The notes under the pieces: generated by a model | The model's database searches: none | What the model was told of the DNA's origin: nothing | What the model saw: only the letters and a program-made list of their open reading frames with translations | Shown: positions 35,232 through 44,054 of the stretch, piece after piece | Numbering within the stretch: position 1 is the stretch's first letter | How the letters are laid out: each line of letters opens with the position of its first letter | Position numbers and translations under genes: made by a program | Origin: Mycolicibacterium sarraceniae | GTDB lineage: Bacteria > Actinomycetota > Actinomycetes > Mycobacteriales > Mycobacteriaceae | Length of the DNA stretch: 64,000 nt | Reading direction: 5' to 3' | NCBI RefSeq assembly: GCF_010731875.1 | Contig: NZ_AP022595.1 | Coordinates: 4,712,001-4,776,000 of the forward strand

Positions 35232-36413
35232 GTGACCGTTAGTGCCGACAGGGATCTTCACTACGACCCCTATGACGTCGAACAAAACATCAACCCGTAT
35301 CCGATGTTTGCGCGGCTGCGCGAGGAAGCTCCGCTCTACTACAACCCGGATCTCGACTTCTACGCGCTGAGCCGATTCGACGATGTCAACAAGGCCGTCA
35401 TCGACCACGAAACGTTCATCTCCGGCCGGGGCGCATTGTTGGAGATCATCAAGTCCGGCATGGAGATTCCTACTGGGACATTGATTTTCGAGGATCCGCC
35501 GCTCCACAACATCCATCGCAATCTGTTGTCACGGGTGTTCACCCCGCGCAAAGTCGCTGCGCTGGAACCACAAATCCGCGAATTCACCACCCGCTGCCTG
35601 GATCCGTTGGTCGGCACCGGCCGGTTCGACTTCGTCAACGACCTCGGCGAACAGATGCCGATGCGGGTAATCGGCCTGCTTCTGGGCATTCCGGAGGACC
35701 GGCAGCGCGCAGTCACCGACTACGGCGAGGCGACGCTTCAGAAAAAAGAGGTCGACCTACTGGCCACCGGCGAGGTGTTCGCCGAATTCATCGACTATCG
35801 CCGCGATCACCCGTCCGACGACATCATGACCGACCTGCTCAATGCTGAATTCACCGACGAGACCGGCACGGTACGGCGGCTGGCCCGCGAGGAGCTGTTG
35901 CTCTATTTGACGGTGATCGCGACCGCCGGGTCGGAGACCACCACCCGGCTGATCGGCTGGGCCGGAAAGACACTGGCCGAATACCCGGATCAGCGCCGGG
36001 AACTCGCCGAGAATCCGGCCCTGATCCCGCAGGGGATCGAAGAGCTGCTCCGCTGGGAACCGCCGGCGCTGCAGATCGCCCGCTACGTCGCGCGGGACAC
36101 CAAGTACTACGGGCAGACAGTCCCGGAGGGTTCGGCGATGTTGATGCTCGTCGGTTCGGCCAACCGTGACCATCGCCGGTTCGAGCCCGACGGCGACGTG
36201 TTCGACATTCACCGTGAACTGAAGTCGCACATGACCTTTGGGGCGGGCACTCACTTCTGCATGGGCAACGCCCTGGCCAGGATGGAAGGGCGCATCGCGC
36301 TCGAAGAAGTCCTCAAGCGCTTCCCCGAATGGGACGTCGACTGGCCAAATGCTGTGAAATCCCAAACCACTGCGGTCCGCGGATGGGATGCCATGCCGAC
36401 GATCGTTCCCTGA
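35232..36413 (+). CDS. Cytochrome P450
   Basis: A 393-residue class I P450. The I helix has IATAGSETTTR, the K helix EELLR, and the heme loop FGAGTHFCMGNALARME with the cysteine ligand. GTG 35232 is chosen because GGGAGGA lies eight bases upstream and the protein then starts directly with the family-typical DLHYDPYD...NPYPMFARLREE. It is followed after 33 bases by an SDR of the mycofactocin-linked type, which would oxidise an alcohol formed by this enzyme. No ferredoxin is adjacent. The CYP subfamily is not certain. Confidence 0.92.
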   Translation: MTVSADRDLHYDPYDVEQNINPYPMFARLREEAPLYYNPDLDFYALSRFDDVNKAVIDHETFISGRGALLEIIKSGMEIPTGTLIFEDPPLHNIHRNLLSRVFTPRKVAALEPQIREFTTRCLDPLVGTGRFDFVNDLGEQMPMRVIGLLLGIPEDRQRAVTDYGEATLQKKEVDLLATGEVFAEFIDYRRDHPSDDIMTDLLNAEFTDETGTVRRLAREELLLYLTVIATAGSETTTRLIGWAGKTLAEYPDQRRELAENPALIPQGIEELLRWEPPALQIARYVARDTKYYGQTVPEGSAMLMLVGSANRDHRRFEPDGDVFDIHRELKSHMTFGAGTHFCMGNALARMEGRIALEEVLKRFPEWDVDWPNAVKSQTTAVRGWDAMPTIVP

Positions 36414-36446
36414 CATCCACCAACTACGACAAGAGGATTCAAGAAC

Positions 36447-37286
36447 ATGGCAGGACGGGTAGAAGGCAAAGTCGCACTCATCACCGGTGCGGCACGCGGA
36501 CAGGGCCGCGCCCACGCGGTCCGGCTGGCGTCGGAAGGCGCCGATATCATCGCGGTCGACATCTGCAAGAAGGTCGAGACGGTCGAGCTGATCGCCGCCT
36601 CCACGCCAGAGGATCTGGCTGAGACCGCCGATCTGGTCAAGAATGCCGGTGGCCGCATCTTCACCGCCGAGGTCGACGTCCGCGACTACGACGCGTTGAA
36701 GAGTGTGGTCGACGCCGGTGTCGAGGAGTTCGGCCGGCTCGACATCATCGTCGCCAACGCAGGCATCGGTAACGGCGGCCAAACGCTAGACCAGACCAGT
36801 GAAGCCGACTGGACCGCGATGATCGACATCAACCTCGCCGGCGTCTGGAAGACGGTGAAAGCCGGTATGCCGCATATCCTCGCGGGCGGACGCGGCGGAT
36901 CGGTGATCTTGACCAGCTCGGTGGGCGGGATCAAGGCCTACCCACACTGCGGCCATTACGTCGCCGCCAAACACGGAGTGGTTGGCCTGATGAAGACGTT
37001 CGCCGTGGAGCTGGGTGCCCAGAACGTCCGGGTCAACTCGGTGCACCCGACGAACGTGAACACCCCGCTGTTCATGAACGAGGGCACGATGAAGCTGTTC
37101 CGCCCCGACCTGGAGAATCCGGGCCCCGAGGACATGAAGATCGTGGGACAGCTGATGCACACGTTGCCGATCGGCTGGGTCGAACCCGAGGACATCGCCA
37201 ACGCCGTGCTGTTCCTGGCCTCCGATGAGGCCCGCTACATCACCGGTGTCCAACTGCCCGTCGACGGCGGCAGTTGCCTGAAGTAG
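36447..37286 (+). CDS. Mycofactocin-type SDR oxidoreductase
   Basis: A 279-residue SDR with ITGAARGQGRAHAVRLASEGADIIAVD at the N-terminus, ANAGIG, the catalytic serine in LTSSVGG, Tyr/Lys in YVAAKHG and ITGVQLPVDGG near the end. The RGQGR motif and the insertion around residues 37-58 (KVETVELIAASTPEDLAETA) characterise SDRs that keep NAD bound and pass electrons to mycofactocin. The mft genes are not in the window. Operon with the P450 upstream. Confidence 0.9.
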   Translation: MAGRVEGKVALITGAARGQGRAHAVRLASEGADIIAVDICKKVETVELIAASTPEDLAETADLVKNAGGRIFTAEVDVRDYDALKSVVDAGVEEFGRLDIIVANAGIGNGGQTLDQTSEADWTAMIDINLAGVWKTVKAGMPHILAGGRGGSVILTSSVGGIKAYPHCGHYVAAKHGVVGLMKTFAVELGAQNVRVNSVHPTNVNTPLFMNEGTMKLFRPDLENPGPEDMKIVGQLMHTLPIGWVEPEDIANAVLFLASDEARYITGVQLPVDGGSCLK

Positions 37287-37575
37287 TTCCCACTCCGCAA
37301 CAGACCGTTCACGTTCTGTCGGTACTGCCTAGCCTCGCGCGGTGTTGACGTCACCGTCGAGGCGGGGCGGGTGGTGAAAATCTCCGCGCATAACGAGAAT
37401 CCGCACAGTTGGGCAGACTTCTGCGCCTTGAGCCGGTAAGTCAGCATGGCGGCGGAGGGCTTCCACGGGAACCGTGGATTGGTGCTTAGAGGCCCGTGCG
37501 TCAGACTTCCGACTCTGCCTGCCCTCCCCACGACGGACACCTGCACAGTTGATCACCAGAGAAGGGAGCGGCACC

Positions 37576-37815
37576 GTGGACGTCATTCATCCGCGCTGCG
37601 CGGGTCTGGACATCTCGAAAAGGGACGCCACAATCTGCGTCCGGATCAACGGCGCGGGTCGTCGAAAAACTACCGAAACGGTCACCACATTCGGAGCGAC
37701 CACCCGCCAGATCGTGGCCTCGCGCGATCATCTGGCCGAACAAAAGGTCACCTGCGTGGTGATGGAAGCCACCGGCGATTATTGGAAGCCGTTCCACTAC
37801 CTGCTGGAGGACGTG
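37576..37815 (+). pseudogene. IS110-family transposase, N-terminal remnant
   Basis: The first 80 codons of an IS110-type (DEDD) transposase starting at GTG 37576: GLDISKRDATICVRI carries the first catalytic Asp and VVMEATGDYWKPFHYLLED the Glu. A purine-rich ribosome site precedes it. Homology ends at about 37812, directly against decayed dipZ, so roughly three quarters of the element, including the serine domain, is gone. The open frame runs on to 37926 by chance. Confidence 0.85.
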
Positions 37816-38063
37816 GCCGGGGGCAGGGGCCTGCACACCCGGCTCGACCCGCTACCCGCGCCACGGCACACCGCCGGATCGCGTCGTGTGGCAGGTGCAG
37901 TACGGACAGTAGAGCCGACCCGGTGAGAGTAACGACGCTGAAGCTGCAGTACATCACGCCCGTCGCCGGAGTCTGCCGCCGATAGGAACACGACTGGCAA
38001 GAAGCAAGGCGAGCTGCCGGTGATCAACCCACCGAAGAAGCCGATCAGCAGCAGCGTGGCCAT
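37816..38063 (-). pseudogene. dipZ: DipZ/CcdA-like thiol-disulfide membrane protein, decayed
   Basis: On the minus strand, ATG 38063 starts MATLLLIGFFGGLITGSSPC followed by FLPVVFLSAADS, the first membrane helix and SPC.LPV motif of DipZ (CcdA family, cytochrome c biogenesis). The next piece is in another frame: FSVVTLTGSALLSVLHLPHDAI, which in DipZ lies about 40 residues further on. Deletion plus frameshift, and then truncation at the IS110 remnant. In M. tuberculosis dipZ lies between mpt83 and mpt70, so the neighbouring mpt70 supports the call. Confidence 0.8.
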
Positions 38064-38535
38064 GATCAGTATTCGGTGCCTGCCAGGCCATGGGCGCGAT
38101 TGTTGTTGACTCACGGCTGTACTCGTGCCGACCTGACGGTGGATACCGCGCGACCGCTGCCGGGTCGCAATCACCGACGAGGTTGCGACTACACGCCACG
38201 ACGGCCCTGCACACCGCGGTCGTCGTTATCACCGCGCGAGTAAGCACCCGCGCCGTAACCCGCAGACCGTCCATTGTGGTCCCTTCCACCGCCTCGGTAC
38301 GGCGTGCCGACGCCGAGTTGCTCAAGGAGTTCGGAGCCGCCGGGCGCGCGGATGGGTGACCGTCCGAAATTATCAGTGATAGCGGACTTTTCGAGGCGGG
38401 GCGGCACCCATGTGGGCCGCAGTTGTTCAGAGAGTTTCGTATTCGACCAATCCGCGACGCGATCGGCTCCGAATCCCATTCGTACACCACGAAGGCGGCA
38501 CCCGGCCGTCGATGACTCGGAGGGCAAACACGTCA
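38064..38535. other. Region between dipZ remnant and mpt70
   Basis: About 470 bases. Frames on both strands are open for up to 170 codons, but none resembles a family I know. The first dipZ codons once had an upstream promoter here and mpt70 needs one reading rightward; I did not find a confident SigK-type promoter. Confidence 0.3.
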
Positions 38536-39132
38536 ATGAACATTCACCGCGAAATCGCGGCGGCGGTAGGGGCGACAACCCTGACCGCGGCTGCCATCAT
38601 GACGATCTCAACCGGCGTTGCCGGTGCCGATATCACCAGCGACCTGGTCGGACCAGGGTGTGCGGGTTACGCCATGCAGGTTCCCACCGGCCCGGGTTCG
38701 GTTACCGGTATGGCACAAGACCCCGTCGCCGTCGCCGCGTCGAACAACCCGATGCTGACCACCCTGACGGCTGCCGTATCGGGCAAGCTCAATCCGAACG
38801 TGAATCTCGTCGACACGTTGGACGGCGGGCAATTCACCGTCTTCGCGCCGACCGACGCTGCTTTCGCCAAGCTGCCGGCGTCCACTGTCGAGGCGCTCAA
38901 ATCCGACTCCGCCAGCTTGACCAAGATTCTCACCTATCACGTCGTACCCGGTCAGCTCTCTCCGGCCGACGTCGTCGGCGCACACCCAACCGTGCAGGGC
39001 GCTCCGGTGACTGTGACTGGCACCGGCAACGACCTCAAGGTGGACGGCGCATCGGTCGTCTGCGGCGGCGTGCGCACCGCCAATGCCACCGTATACATGA
39101 TCGACACCGTTCTGATGCCACCGGCCAACTGA
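38536..39132 (+). CDS. mpt70: MPT70-like secreted fasciclin-domain antigen
   Basis: A 198-residue exported protein. The signal peptide (about 1-32, [20 protein letters not shown]) ends in AGA, and there is no lipobox, so this is the soluble MPT70 type rather than the MPT83 lipoprotein. The single fasciclin (FAS1) domain contains [56 protein letters not shown] and [16 protein letters not shown]. The two cysteines of the MPT70 disulfide are present (VGPGC, VVCGG). In M. tuberculosis the protein is controlled by SigK. ATG 38536 is the likely start; 38512 is in frame. Confidence 0.93.
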   Translation: MNIHREIAAAVGATTLTAAAIMTISTGVAGADITSDLVGPGCAGYAMQVPTGPGSVTGMAQDPVAVAASNNPMLTTLTAAVSGKLNPNVNLVDTLDGGQFTVFAPTDAAFAKLPASTVEALKSDSASLTKILTYHVVPGQLSPADVVGAHPTVQGAPVTVTGTGNDLKVDGASVVCGGVRTANATVYMIDTVLMPPAN

Positions 39133-39239
39133 TACTGACGGCACTCGAGGAATGCTGAGTGCGGTGGCGGTGGTGCCGGACAAACGCCGCCTTCGACGTG
39201 ACAAACCCTGCGGCGACGGCATCACCCCACGCGCACTGC

Positions 39240-39656
39240 TCAAACGATCCTCTGGATGCACTTCTGTTCGACGCGCCGCGTCATCCGCCAGCCGTCGGCA
39301 GTCCGGATGAACGCGTCGTCGTACCAGAGTCCGCAGAACATGACCTGGCCGTTGTCGCCGAGCGCCATCGGATTGAACAGGATCGTGCGCGAGGTCGCGG
39401 TGTCCCCCTCGATCCGGATGTCGAAGTTACCGAGCATGTGGAAGTACGCCGGAAAATTCGGCAATACCTCGGCAAGCCAGGCTTTGACGTCGGGGAAGGT
39501 CCCCGCGATACCGCCCAGCTCGGTGTAGTCGATGTGCGCGTCTGCCGTGAAAACGCGATCCAGGTCGTCGAACTGGCGATTGTCGATGGCCGTGGAGTAG
39601 TCCACCAGCAGCTGCTGGATCTCCAGCCGATCCGAAATCTCTTCAAGACTCAGCAT
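39240..39656 (-). CDS. SnoaL/NTF2-like protein
   Basis: A 138-residue NTF2-fold protein of the kind annotated as SnoaL-like. It has the N-terminal LEIQQLLVDYSTAIDNRQFDDLDRVFTADAHIDY helix and turn, FHMLGNFDIRIEGDTA, and TADGWRMTRRVEQK at the end. The Tyr/Asp/His at the cavity mouth are as in ring-hydroxylase small-subunit-like and isomerase members. Substrate unknown. It is divergent from the diflavin reductase; the IdeR-type site between them starts 67 bases upstream of this gene too. Confidence 0.85.
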   Translation of the reverse strand: MLSLEEISDRLEIQQLLVDYSTAIDNRQFDDLDRVFTADAHIDYTELGGIAGTFPDVKAWLAEVLPNFPAYFHMLGNFDIRIEGDTATSRTILFNPMALGDNGQVMFCGLWYDDAFIRTADGWRMTRRVEQKCIQRIV

Positions 39657-39722
39657 CGGAGTGATTCAACACCGTCGTGCCGCGCCCCGGTGGGGAGGTC
39701 CACGCCAGCGAGACAAGTCCAC

Positions 39723-39741
39723 TAAGGTAACCCTAACAAAA
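39723..39741. promoter_or_regulatory. IdeR-type iron box
   Basis: TAAGGTAACCCTAACAAAA matches the IdeR consensus (TWAGGTWAGSCTWACCTWA) at 16 of 19 positions by my count. It ends 23 bases before the GTG start of the diflavin reductase, a place suited to iron-dependent repression. Confidence 0.7.
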
Positions 39742-39764
39742 GTTGGCTGCCGAGTGGAGGACGA

Positions 39765-41402
39765 GTGTTCCAGGGCCCCGAATTCTCACTGACCATTGGC
39801 TACGCCAGTGACATGGGCACCGCCGAATACATCGCCATGCAGCTGGCCGACGCGTGTAAAGCGGCCGGCGTCGACGTTACCGAAACCGAACTCAACGACC
39901 TCTCCCTCGACGACCTAGCGGCCGCCAGTCACTTCATCGTGGTGGCCTCGACATTCGGCGAGGGCGAAGTTCCCGACAACGGCACCGTGTTCTGGGAGGA
40001 GCTGTCGGTATCCAAAGCCCGTCTGGACCATGTGGCCTACGCCGTCCTGGCCATCGGCGACAGCTCCTATGAACTCTTCTGCAATGCCGGTCGCCTCTTC
40101 GATGCCCGGCTGGCCGAACTTGGGGCTCGCCCGCTCGCCGACCGCATCGAGTACGACTGCTACCACGAGGGTGACGCTCGCGAGTGGATCGCCGACATCG
40201 CCAAGATGATCGAGGCGGCCAGCACCGCCGCGCCCGGGCATACCGCAGCCGCGGTGCCGATGGCACCGCGGCCGACCCCGACCCGCAACACCACCCGATG
40301 GACGGACGCGAACCCGTATATGGCGACGGCCGTGGTGAACCGGCTCTTGACGGCGACGGACTCCGATAAGGAAGTCCGCCACATCGAACTCGATCTCGGC
40401 GATTCCGGCATCACCTACGAAGCCGGCGATTCGGTGGCCGTTCATCCGATCAACTCGCCCGACTTGGTCGCGGCCCTGCTGGCGAAACTGGGTGTCGACG
40501 CCGCGTTCGCCCCCGCCGGCGGCGAGCGGCCGCTGGACGATCTGCTCACCAACGAGCTGGAGATCTGCACGCCATCGCGGGCATTACAGGCCTTGATCGC
40601 CGCCCGCACCGACAATGCCGAGGCCGCGGCCGCGCTGAATTCCTCAGACCCGGCGGCGGTGTCGGCCTGGCTGTATGGCCGCGATGTTCTCGACCTGCTC
40701 GACCTCGCCGAGCTGACGCCCGAGGAGCTGCTAGAAGTGTTGCGGCCCTTGCAGTTTCGCGATTATTCGATCGCCTCCAGCCCGCAGGTCCATCCCGATC
40801 AGCTGCATCTGACGGTGGCGACCGTGCGCTATCGCTACCGCGAGCGCGACCGCGGTGGTGTCGCCTCGACCTTCCTGGCCGACAAAGTCTCCGGTGGTCA
40901 GGCGGTGCGCATCCACTTGCGGCCGAACCACAACTTCCGGCTGCCCGCCCCCGACGTGCCGATCATCATGATCGGACCCGGCACCGGCATCGCACCGTTT
41001 CGAGCGTTCCTGCACGAACGCCAGGCGATCGCAGCGCCGGGCAAGTCCTGGCTGTTCTTCGGTGATCGTCGCCGCGCCACCGATTTCCTCTACGGCGATG
41101 AGCTGTCGGAATTCGTCGAGTCCGGCGCGCTGACCCGGCTGGACCTGGCGTTCTCTCGCGAGCAGGACAGCCCGAAGACGTACGTCCAGCACCGGATGAA
41201 GGACAACGCCGCCGAGCTGTTCTCCTGGTTGCAGGACGGTGCGCATCTCTATGTATGCGGTGACGCCGACCGGATGGCCAAGGACGTCGACCGGACCCTG
41301 CACGAAATCGTCGCCGACGCCGGCGGCATGGACGCCGCGGGCGCCCACGCCTATGTCAACGAGCTGATCAAGGCCCATCGGTACGTGCGCGACGTCTACT
41401 GA
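39765..41402 (+). CDS. Diflavin reductase (sulfite/P450 reductase flavoprotein type)
   Basis: A 545-residue NADPH-linked diflavin enzyme. An FMN flavodoxin domain (1-150: SDMGTAEYIAM, STFGEGEVPDNG, GDSSYELFC) is joined to an FAD domain (about 200-390: RDYSIASSP, GGVASTFLAD) and an NADPH domain (about 395-540: MIGPGTGIAPFRAFL, FFGDRR, YVCGDADRMAKDV). The C-terminal residue after RDV is Tyr, which would stack on FAD. It could serve sulfite reductase or a P450; iron control suggests siderophore, heme or Fe-S related reduction. GTG 39765 is supported by GTGGAGG five bases upstream. Confidence 0.9.
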   Translation: MFQGPEFSLTIGYASDMGTAEYIAMQLADACKAAGVDVTETELNDLSLDDLAAASHFIVVASTFGEGEVPDNGTVFWEELSVSKARLDHVAYAVLAIGDSSYELFCNAGRLFDARLAELGARPLADRIEYDCYHEGDAREWIADIAKMIEAASTAAPGHTAAAVPMAPRPTPTRNTTRWTDANPYMATAVVNRLLTATDSDKEVRHIELDLGDSGITYEAGDSVAVHPINSPDLVAALLAKLGVDAAFAPAGGERPLDDLLTNELEICTPSRALQALIAARTDNAEAAAALNSSDPAAVSAWLYGRDVLDLLDLAELTPEELLEVLRPLQFRDYSIASSPQVHPDQLHLTVATVRYRYRERDRGGVASTFLADKVSGGQAVRIHLRPNHNFRLPAPDVPIIMIGPGTGIAPFRAFLHERQAIAAPGKSWLFFGDRRRATDFLYGDELSEFVESGALTRLDLAFSREQDSPKTYVQHRMKDNAAELFSWLQDGAHLYVCGDADRMAKDVDRTLHEIVADAGGMDAAGAHAYVNELIKAHRYVRDVY

Positions 41403-41452
41403 CGCCATCGGCGCCCGGACGCCTGGGGCACCGCGGGTTAGGCTCGGAACCC

Positions 41453-42325
41453 ATGCGCAGACTTCTTGCGAGCGCGATCACCGGGCTGAGCCTGCTGACC
41501 GCGTCGACCGGTATCGCCACCGCCGACACCGACCAGCCGCCGGGTTCGGTACCGATCCCCGACGGACCCGCGCCGGCCTGGATCATCGCCGATATGGACA
41601 CCGGCCAGGTGCTGGCGGGTCGCGATATGTACGCCGCCCACCCGCCGGCCAGCACAATCAAGACGCTGCTGGCCCTCACCGTGCTGGACGAGCTGCCTGA
41701 CCTGAACGCGACTGTCGTGGCCAATAACAACGACACCCTGGTCGAATGCAACTGTGCGGGAGTCCGACCCGGCCGGGTCTACACCGCACGCCAGCTGCTC
41801 GACGGGCTGCTGCTGGTATCGGGCAACGACGCCGCCAACACCCTGGCAGACATGCTCGGCGGCTTCGGCGCCACGGTGGACAAAATGAACGCCAAGGCCG
41901 TCACGATCGGCGCGACCAACACGCATGCGACCACACCGTCCGGCCTGGACGGACCGAGCGGGTCGGGGTGGACCACCCCGCATGACTTGGCTGCCATCTT
42001 CCGGGCGGCGATGGCCAATCCGGTGTTCGCGCAGATCACCGCGCAGCCGGTGGCCATGTTCCCGACCGATGCCGGTGACAGGCCGCTGGTCAATCAAGAC
42101 GAGTTGCTGGCGCGCTACCCGGGAGCTGTCGGCGGCAAGACCGGGTTCACCGATGCGGCCCGCAAGACGTTCGTCGGCGCCGCCGACCGCTCCGGCCGCC
42201 GGCTGGTGATCGCGATGATGTACGGGCTGATCCACGAAGGCGGCCCCACCTATTGGGATCAGGCGGCGACGCTGCTGGACTGGGGTTTCGCCCAGAACCG
42301 CTCGGACAGCGTAGCCACGCTGTAG
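41453..42325 (+). CDS. D-alanyl-D-alanine carboxypeptidase (DacB2-like), copy 1
   Basis: A 290-residue exported penicillin-binding protein of the S11 family, which trims the last D-Ala of peptidoglycan stem peptides. It has a signal peptide (1-24), the serine motif PASTIK, the SGN motif in LLLVSGNDAAN and GGKTG near residue 230. A short VECNCAG segment with two cysteines precedes the SGN motif. It resembles M. tuberculosis DacB2 (Rv2911). A second, diverged copy follows on the same strand. Confidence 0.93.
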   Translation: MRRLLASAITGLSLLTASTGIATADTDQPPGSVPIPDGPAPAWIIADMDTGQVLAGRDMYAAHPPASTIKTLLALTVLDELPDLNATVVANNNDTLVECNCAGVRPGRVYTARQLLDGLLLVSGNDAANTLADMLGGFGATVDKMNAKAVTIGATNTHATTPSGLDGPSGSGWTTPHDLAAIFRAAMANPVFAQITAQPVAMFPTDAGDRPLVNQDELLARYPGAVGGKTGFTDAARKTFVGAADRSGRRLVIAMMYGLIHEGGPTYWDQAATLLDWGFAQNRSDSVATL

Positions 42326-42491
42326 TCCGCGCGGCTAGCGGTGGCCGCCGTCGGTGTAGACGACGCTGTTCGGGACGTCACCAACTACGTCGAAGCAAAG
42401 CTCTCTTGCAAGAACGTTCTAAACCCATCGCAACGCTTTCGAGATTCGATCGCGTCGTTGCCGAGGTGCGCGCTGATTAGCCTCGGCGGCC

Positions 42492-43334
42492 ATGCCGGCC
42501 CACCCGTTCATCGCACTGCTGAGCATTGCCATGTCCCTCGTTCTGGTGGCGCCGGCCGCCGCAGCGCCCGCTCCCCAGCCGGCTGGCGCGGTGGCAGCTC
42601 CGCCCGACGGCCCGGCCCAGGCCTGGCTGGTCGCCGACCTCGACAGCGGCCAGATCCTCGGCGGCCGCGAACCGTATAGTGCCCACGCGCCGGCCAGCAC
42701 CATCAAGGCGCTGCTGGCGATGGTCGTACTCGACCAATTGGCTCCCAACACCGCGGTCCGGGCGAGCGCGGCGCACACCCAAGTCGAATGCTCGTGCGTC
42801 GGTTTGGTTCCGGGCCAGGTCTACACGGGGCGACAACTGCTCGACGGCCTGCTGATGGTGTCGGGCAATGACGCTGCCAACCTGCTGGCCGATATGTTCG
42901 GCGGCCCCCAGGTCGCGGTGCAGAAGATGAATGCCAAGGCCTACCAACTCACCGCACGCAGCACCAAGGCCGGCTCCCCGTCGGGCCTGGACGGGCCGGG
43001 CTGGGAATCGGTGACGACGCCGCATGACCTTGCGGTGATCTACCGAGAAGCGTTGCGCTACCCGCTGTTCGCGCAGATCGTCCACCAACCCTCAGCACTG
43101 TTCCCCGACCGGTCCGGGTTCAAGGAGCTCAAGAACCAGGATCGCCTGCTGCGCAGCTACCCCGGCTTCATCGGCGGCAAGAGCGGATACACCGACCTGG
43201 CCCAAGAGACCTATGTCGGCATGGCCCAGCGCAACGGGCACCGGTTGATCGTGGTGCAGATGTATGGCAGCGACGATCTGCGGGGCCAGGCCGCGAAACT
43301 GCTCGACTGGGGTTTCAGCCACTACAGCCAGTGA
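42492..43334 (+). CDS. D-alanyl-D-alanine carboxypeptidase (DacB2-like), copy 2
   Basis: A 280-residue S11-type carboxypeptidase with signal peptide (1-24), PASTIK, LLMVSGNDAAN and GGKSG; the third motif has Ser in place of Thr, which is common in the family. It keeps the cysteine pair, here VECSCVG. It is clearly a tandem duplicate of the preceding gene, since domains, loops and length correspond throughout. A 166-base gap separates the two, so each may have its own promoter. Confidence 0.92.
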   Translation: MPAHPFIALLSIAMSLVLVAPAAAAPAPQPAGAVAAPPDGPAQAWLVADLDSGQILGGREPYSAHAPASTIKALLAMVVLDQLAPNTAVRASAAHTQVECSCVGLVPGQVYTGRQLLDGLLMVSGNDAANLLADMFGGPQVAVQKMNAKAYQLTARSTKAGSPSGLDGPGWESVTTPHDLAVIYREALRYPLFAQIVHQPSALFPDRSGFKELKNQDRLLRSYPGFIGGKSGYTDLAQETYVGMAQRNGHRLIVVQMYGSDDLRGQAAKLLDWGFSHYSQ

Positions 43335-43540
43335 CCCGCCCGCTCGGAGCAACCAGCGTCGGTGTTTCGGCGCCGGGCACCACGGTGTCGGTGAGCGGTA
43401 ACGGGGGCAACGGAGGTGACGCCAACGACAACACCGGTGGTGACAACAACACGGCCGGTCTTGGCGGATCCGGCGGCACATCGATCACCGGCATCACGGG
43501 CCAACCCGGGGTGGACGGTAAGGTCTGCAGTGAGACGTAA
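43331..43540 (+). CDS. Possible small Gly/Asn-rich protein
   Basis: A 69-codon frame whose GTG overlaps the stop of the second carboxypeptidase (GTGA). Residues 20-50 are a run of Gly, Asn, Asp and Thr (GNGGNGGDANDNTGGDNN), and it ends with one cysteine. No signal peptide. It may be a real appendix of the operon, the tail of a lost glycine-rich surface protein, or a chance frame. Confidence 0.35.
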   Translation: MTRPLGATSVGVSAPGTTVSVSGNGGNGGDANDNTGGDNNTAGLGGSGGTSITGITGQPGVDGKVCSET

Positions 43541-43626
43541 GACACGGCGGTTGCCGGTCTAGCTGGCTGTTCCGGTGTGGTGGCGCCTTACGCTCTCAAC
43601 ACCTCTGACACGTTTGAAAGGCCACC

Positions 43627-44040
43627 ATGCGAGTTGATGCTTTCGCTCCGGCGTTGCGTACGTCCCAGGACGAGGGCGGCGGCGTCAGCGTCACCGGGTT
43701 TCCGATGACTAGCTGTTTCGCCGACGCATTGCCCGCACAGATCACCGTGCCGGTGGTGGTGGCGGTGTCCGCCCCCGGTGGGGGCGACTACGACCCCCGC
43801 TTGTTTCTCACCGCCACCTCACCCGACGGACAACGGGTCGGGGCGATGGAGTTCAGCTGGCACTGGCCTGACCTGCCGGTGCCGGTCAAATTCCGAGTGT
43901 TCGCGCAGCACTTGCCTATTCGAGTGGAGACCGCCGGCATCTACACATTGCGCTTGCATCAGAACACTGACGACGCGGAAACCGAGCACCTATTCGAGCT
44001 GCCGATCATGCAACGCAATCCCCTCCTGACGACGCCTTAG
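43627..44040 (+). CDS. Conserved hypothetical, beta-rich (DUF6941-like)
   Basis: A 137-residue protein without signal or membrane segment. It contains ALPAQITVPVVVAVSAPGGGDYDPRLFL...SWHWPDLPVPVKFRVFAQHLPI...ETAGIYTLRLHQN, the plan of a small beta sandwich seen in DUF6941-type proteins; the family match is tentative. A ribosome site (GAAAGG) precedes ATG 43627. The methyltransferase gene starts 14 bases downstream, so they form an operon. Confidence 0.7.
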   Translation: MRVDAFAPALRTSQDEGGGVSVTGFPMTSCFADALPAQITVPVVVAVSAPGGGDYDPRLFLTATSPDGQRVGAMEFSWHWPDLPVPVKFRVFAQHLPIRVETAGIYTLRLHQNTDDAETEHLFELPIMQRNPLLTTP

Positions 44041-44054
44041 CGAAGGACCACACC

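Noticed and set aside
37287..37575. Possible further mobile-element or gene remnant before the IS110 start
   Set aside because: The minus-strand frames read Ala/Pro/Thr-rich text without a known family, and no terminal repeats could be matched to an end on the other side.
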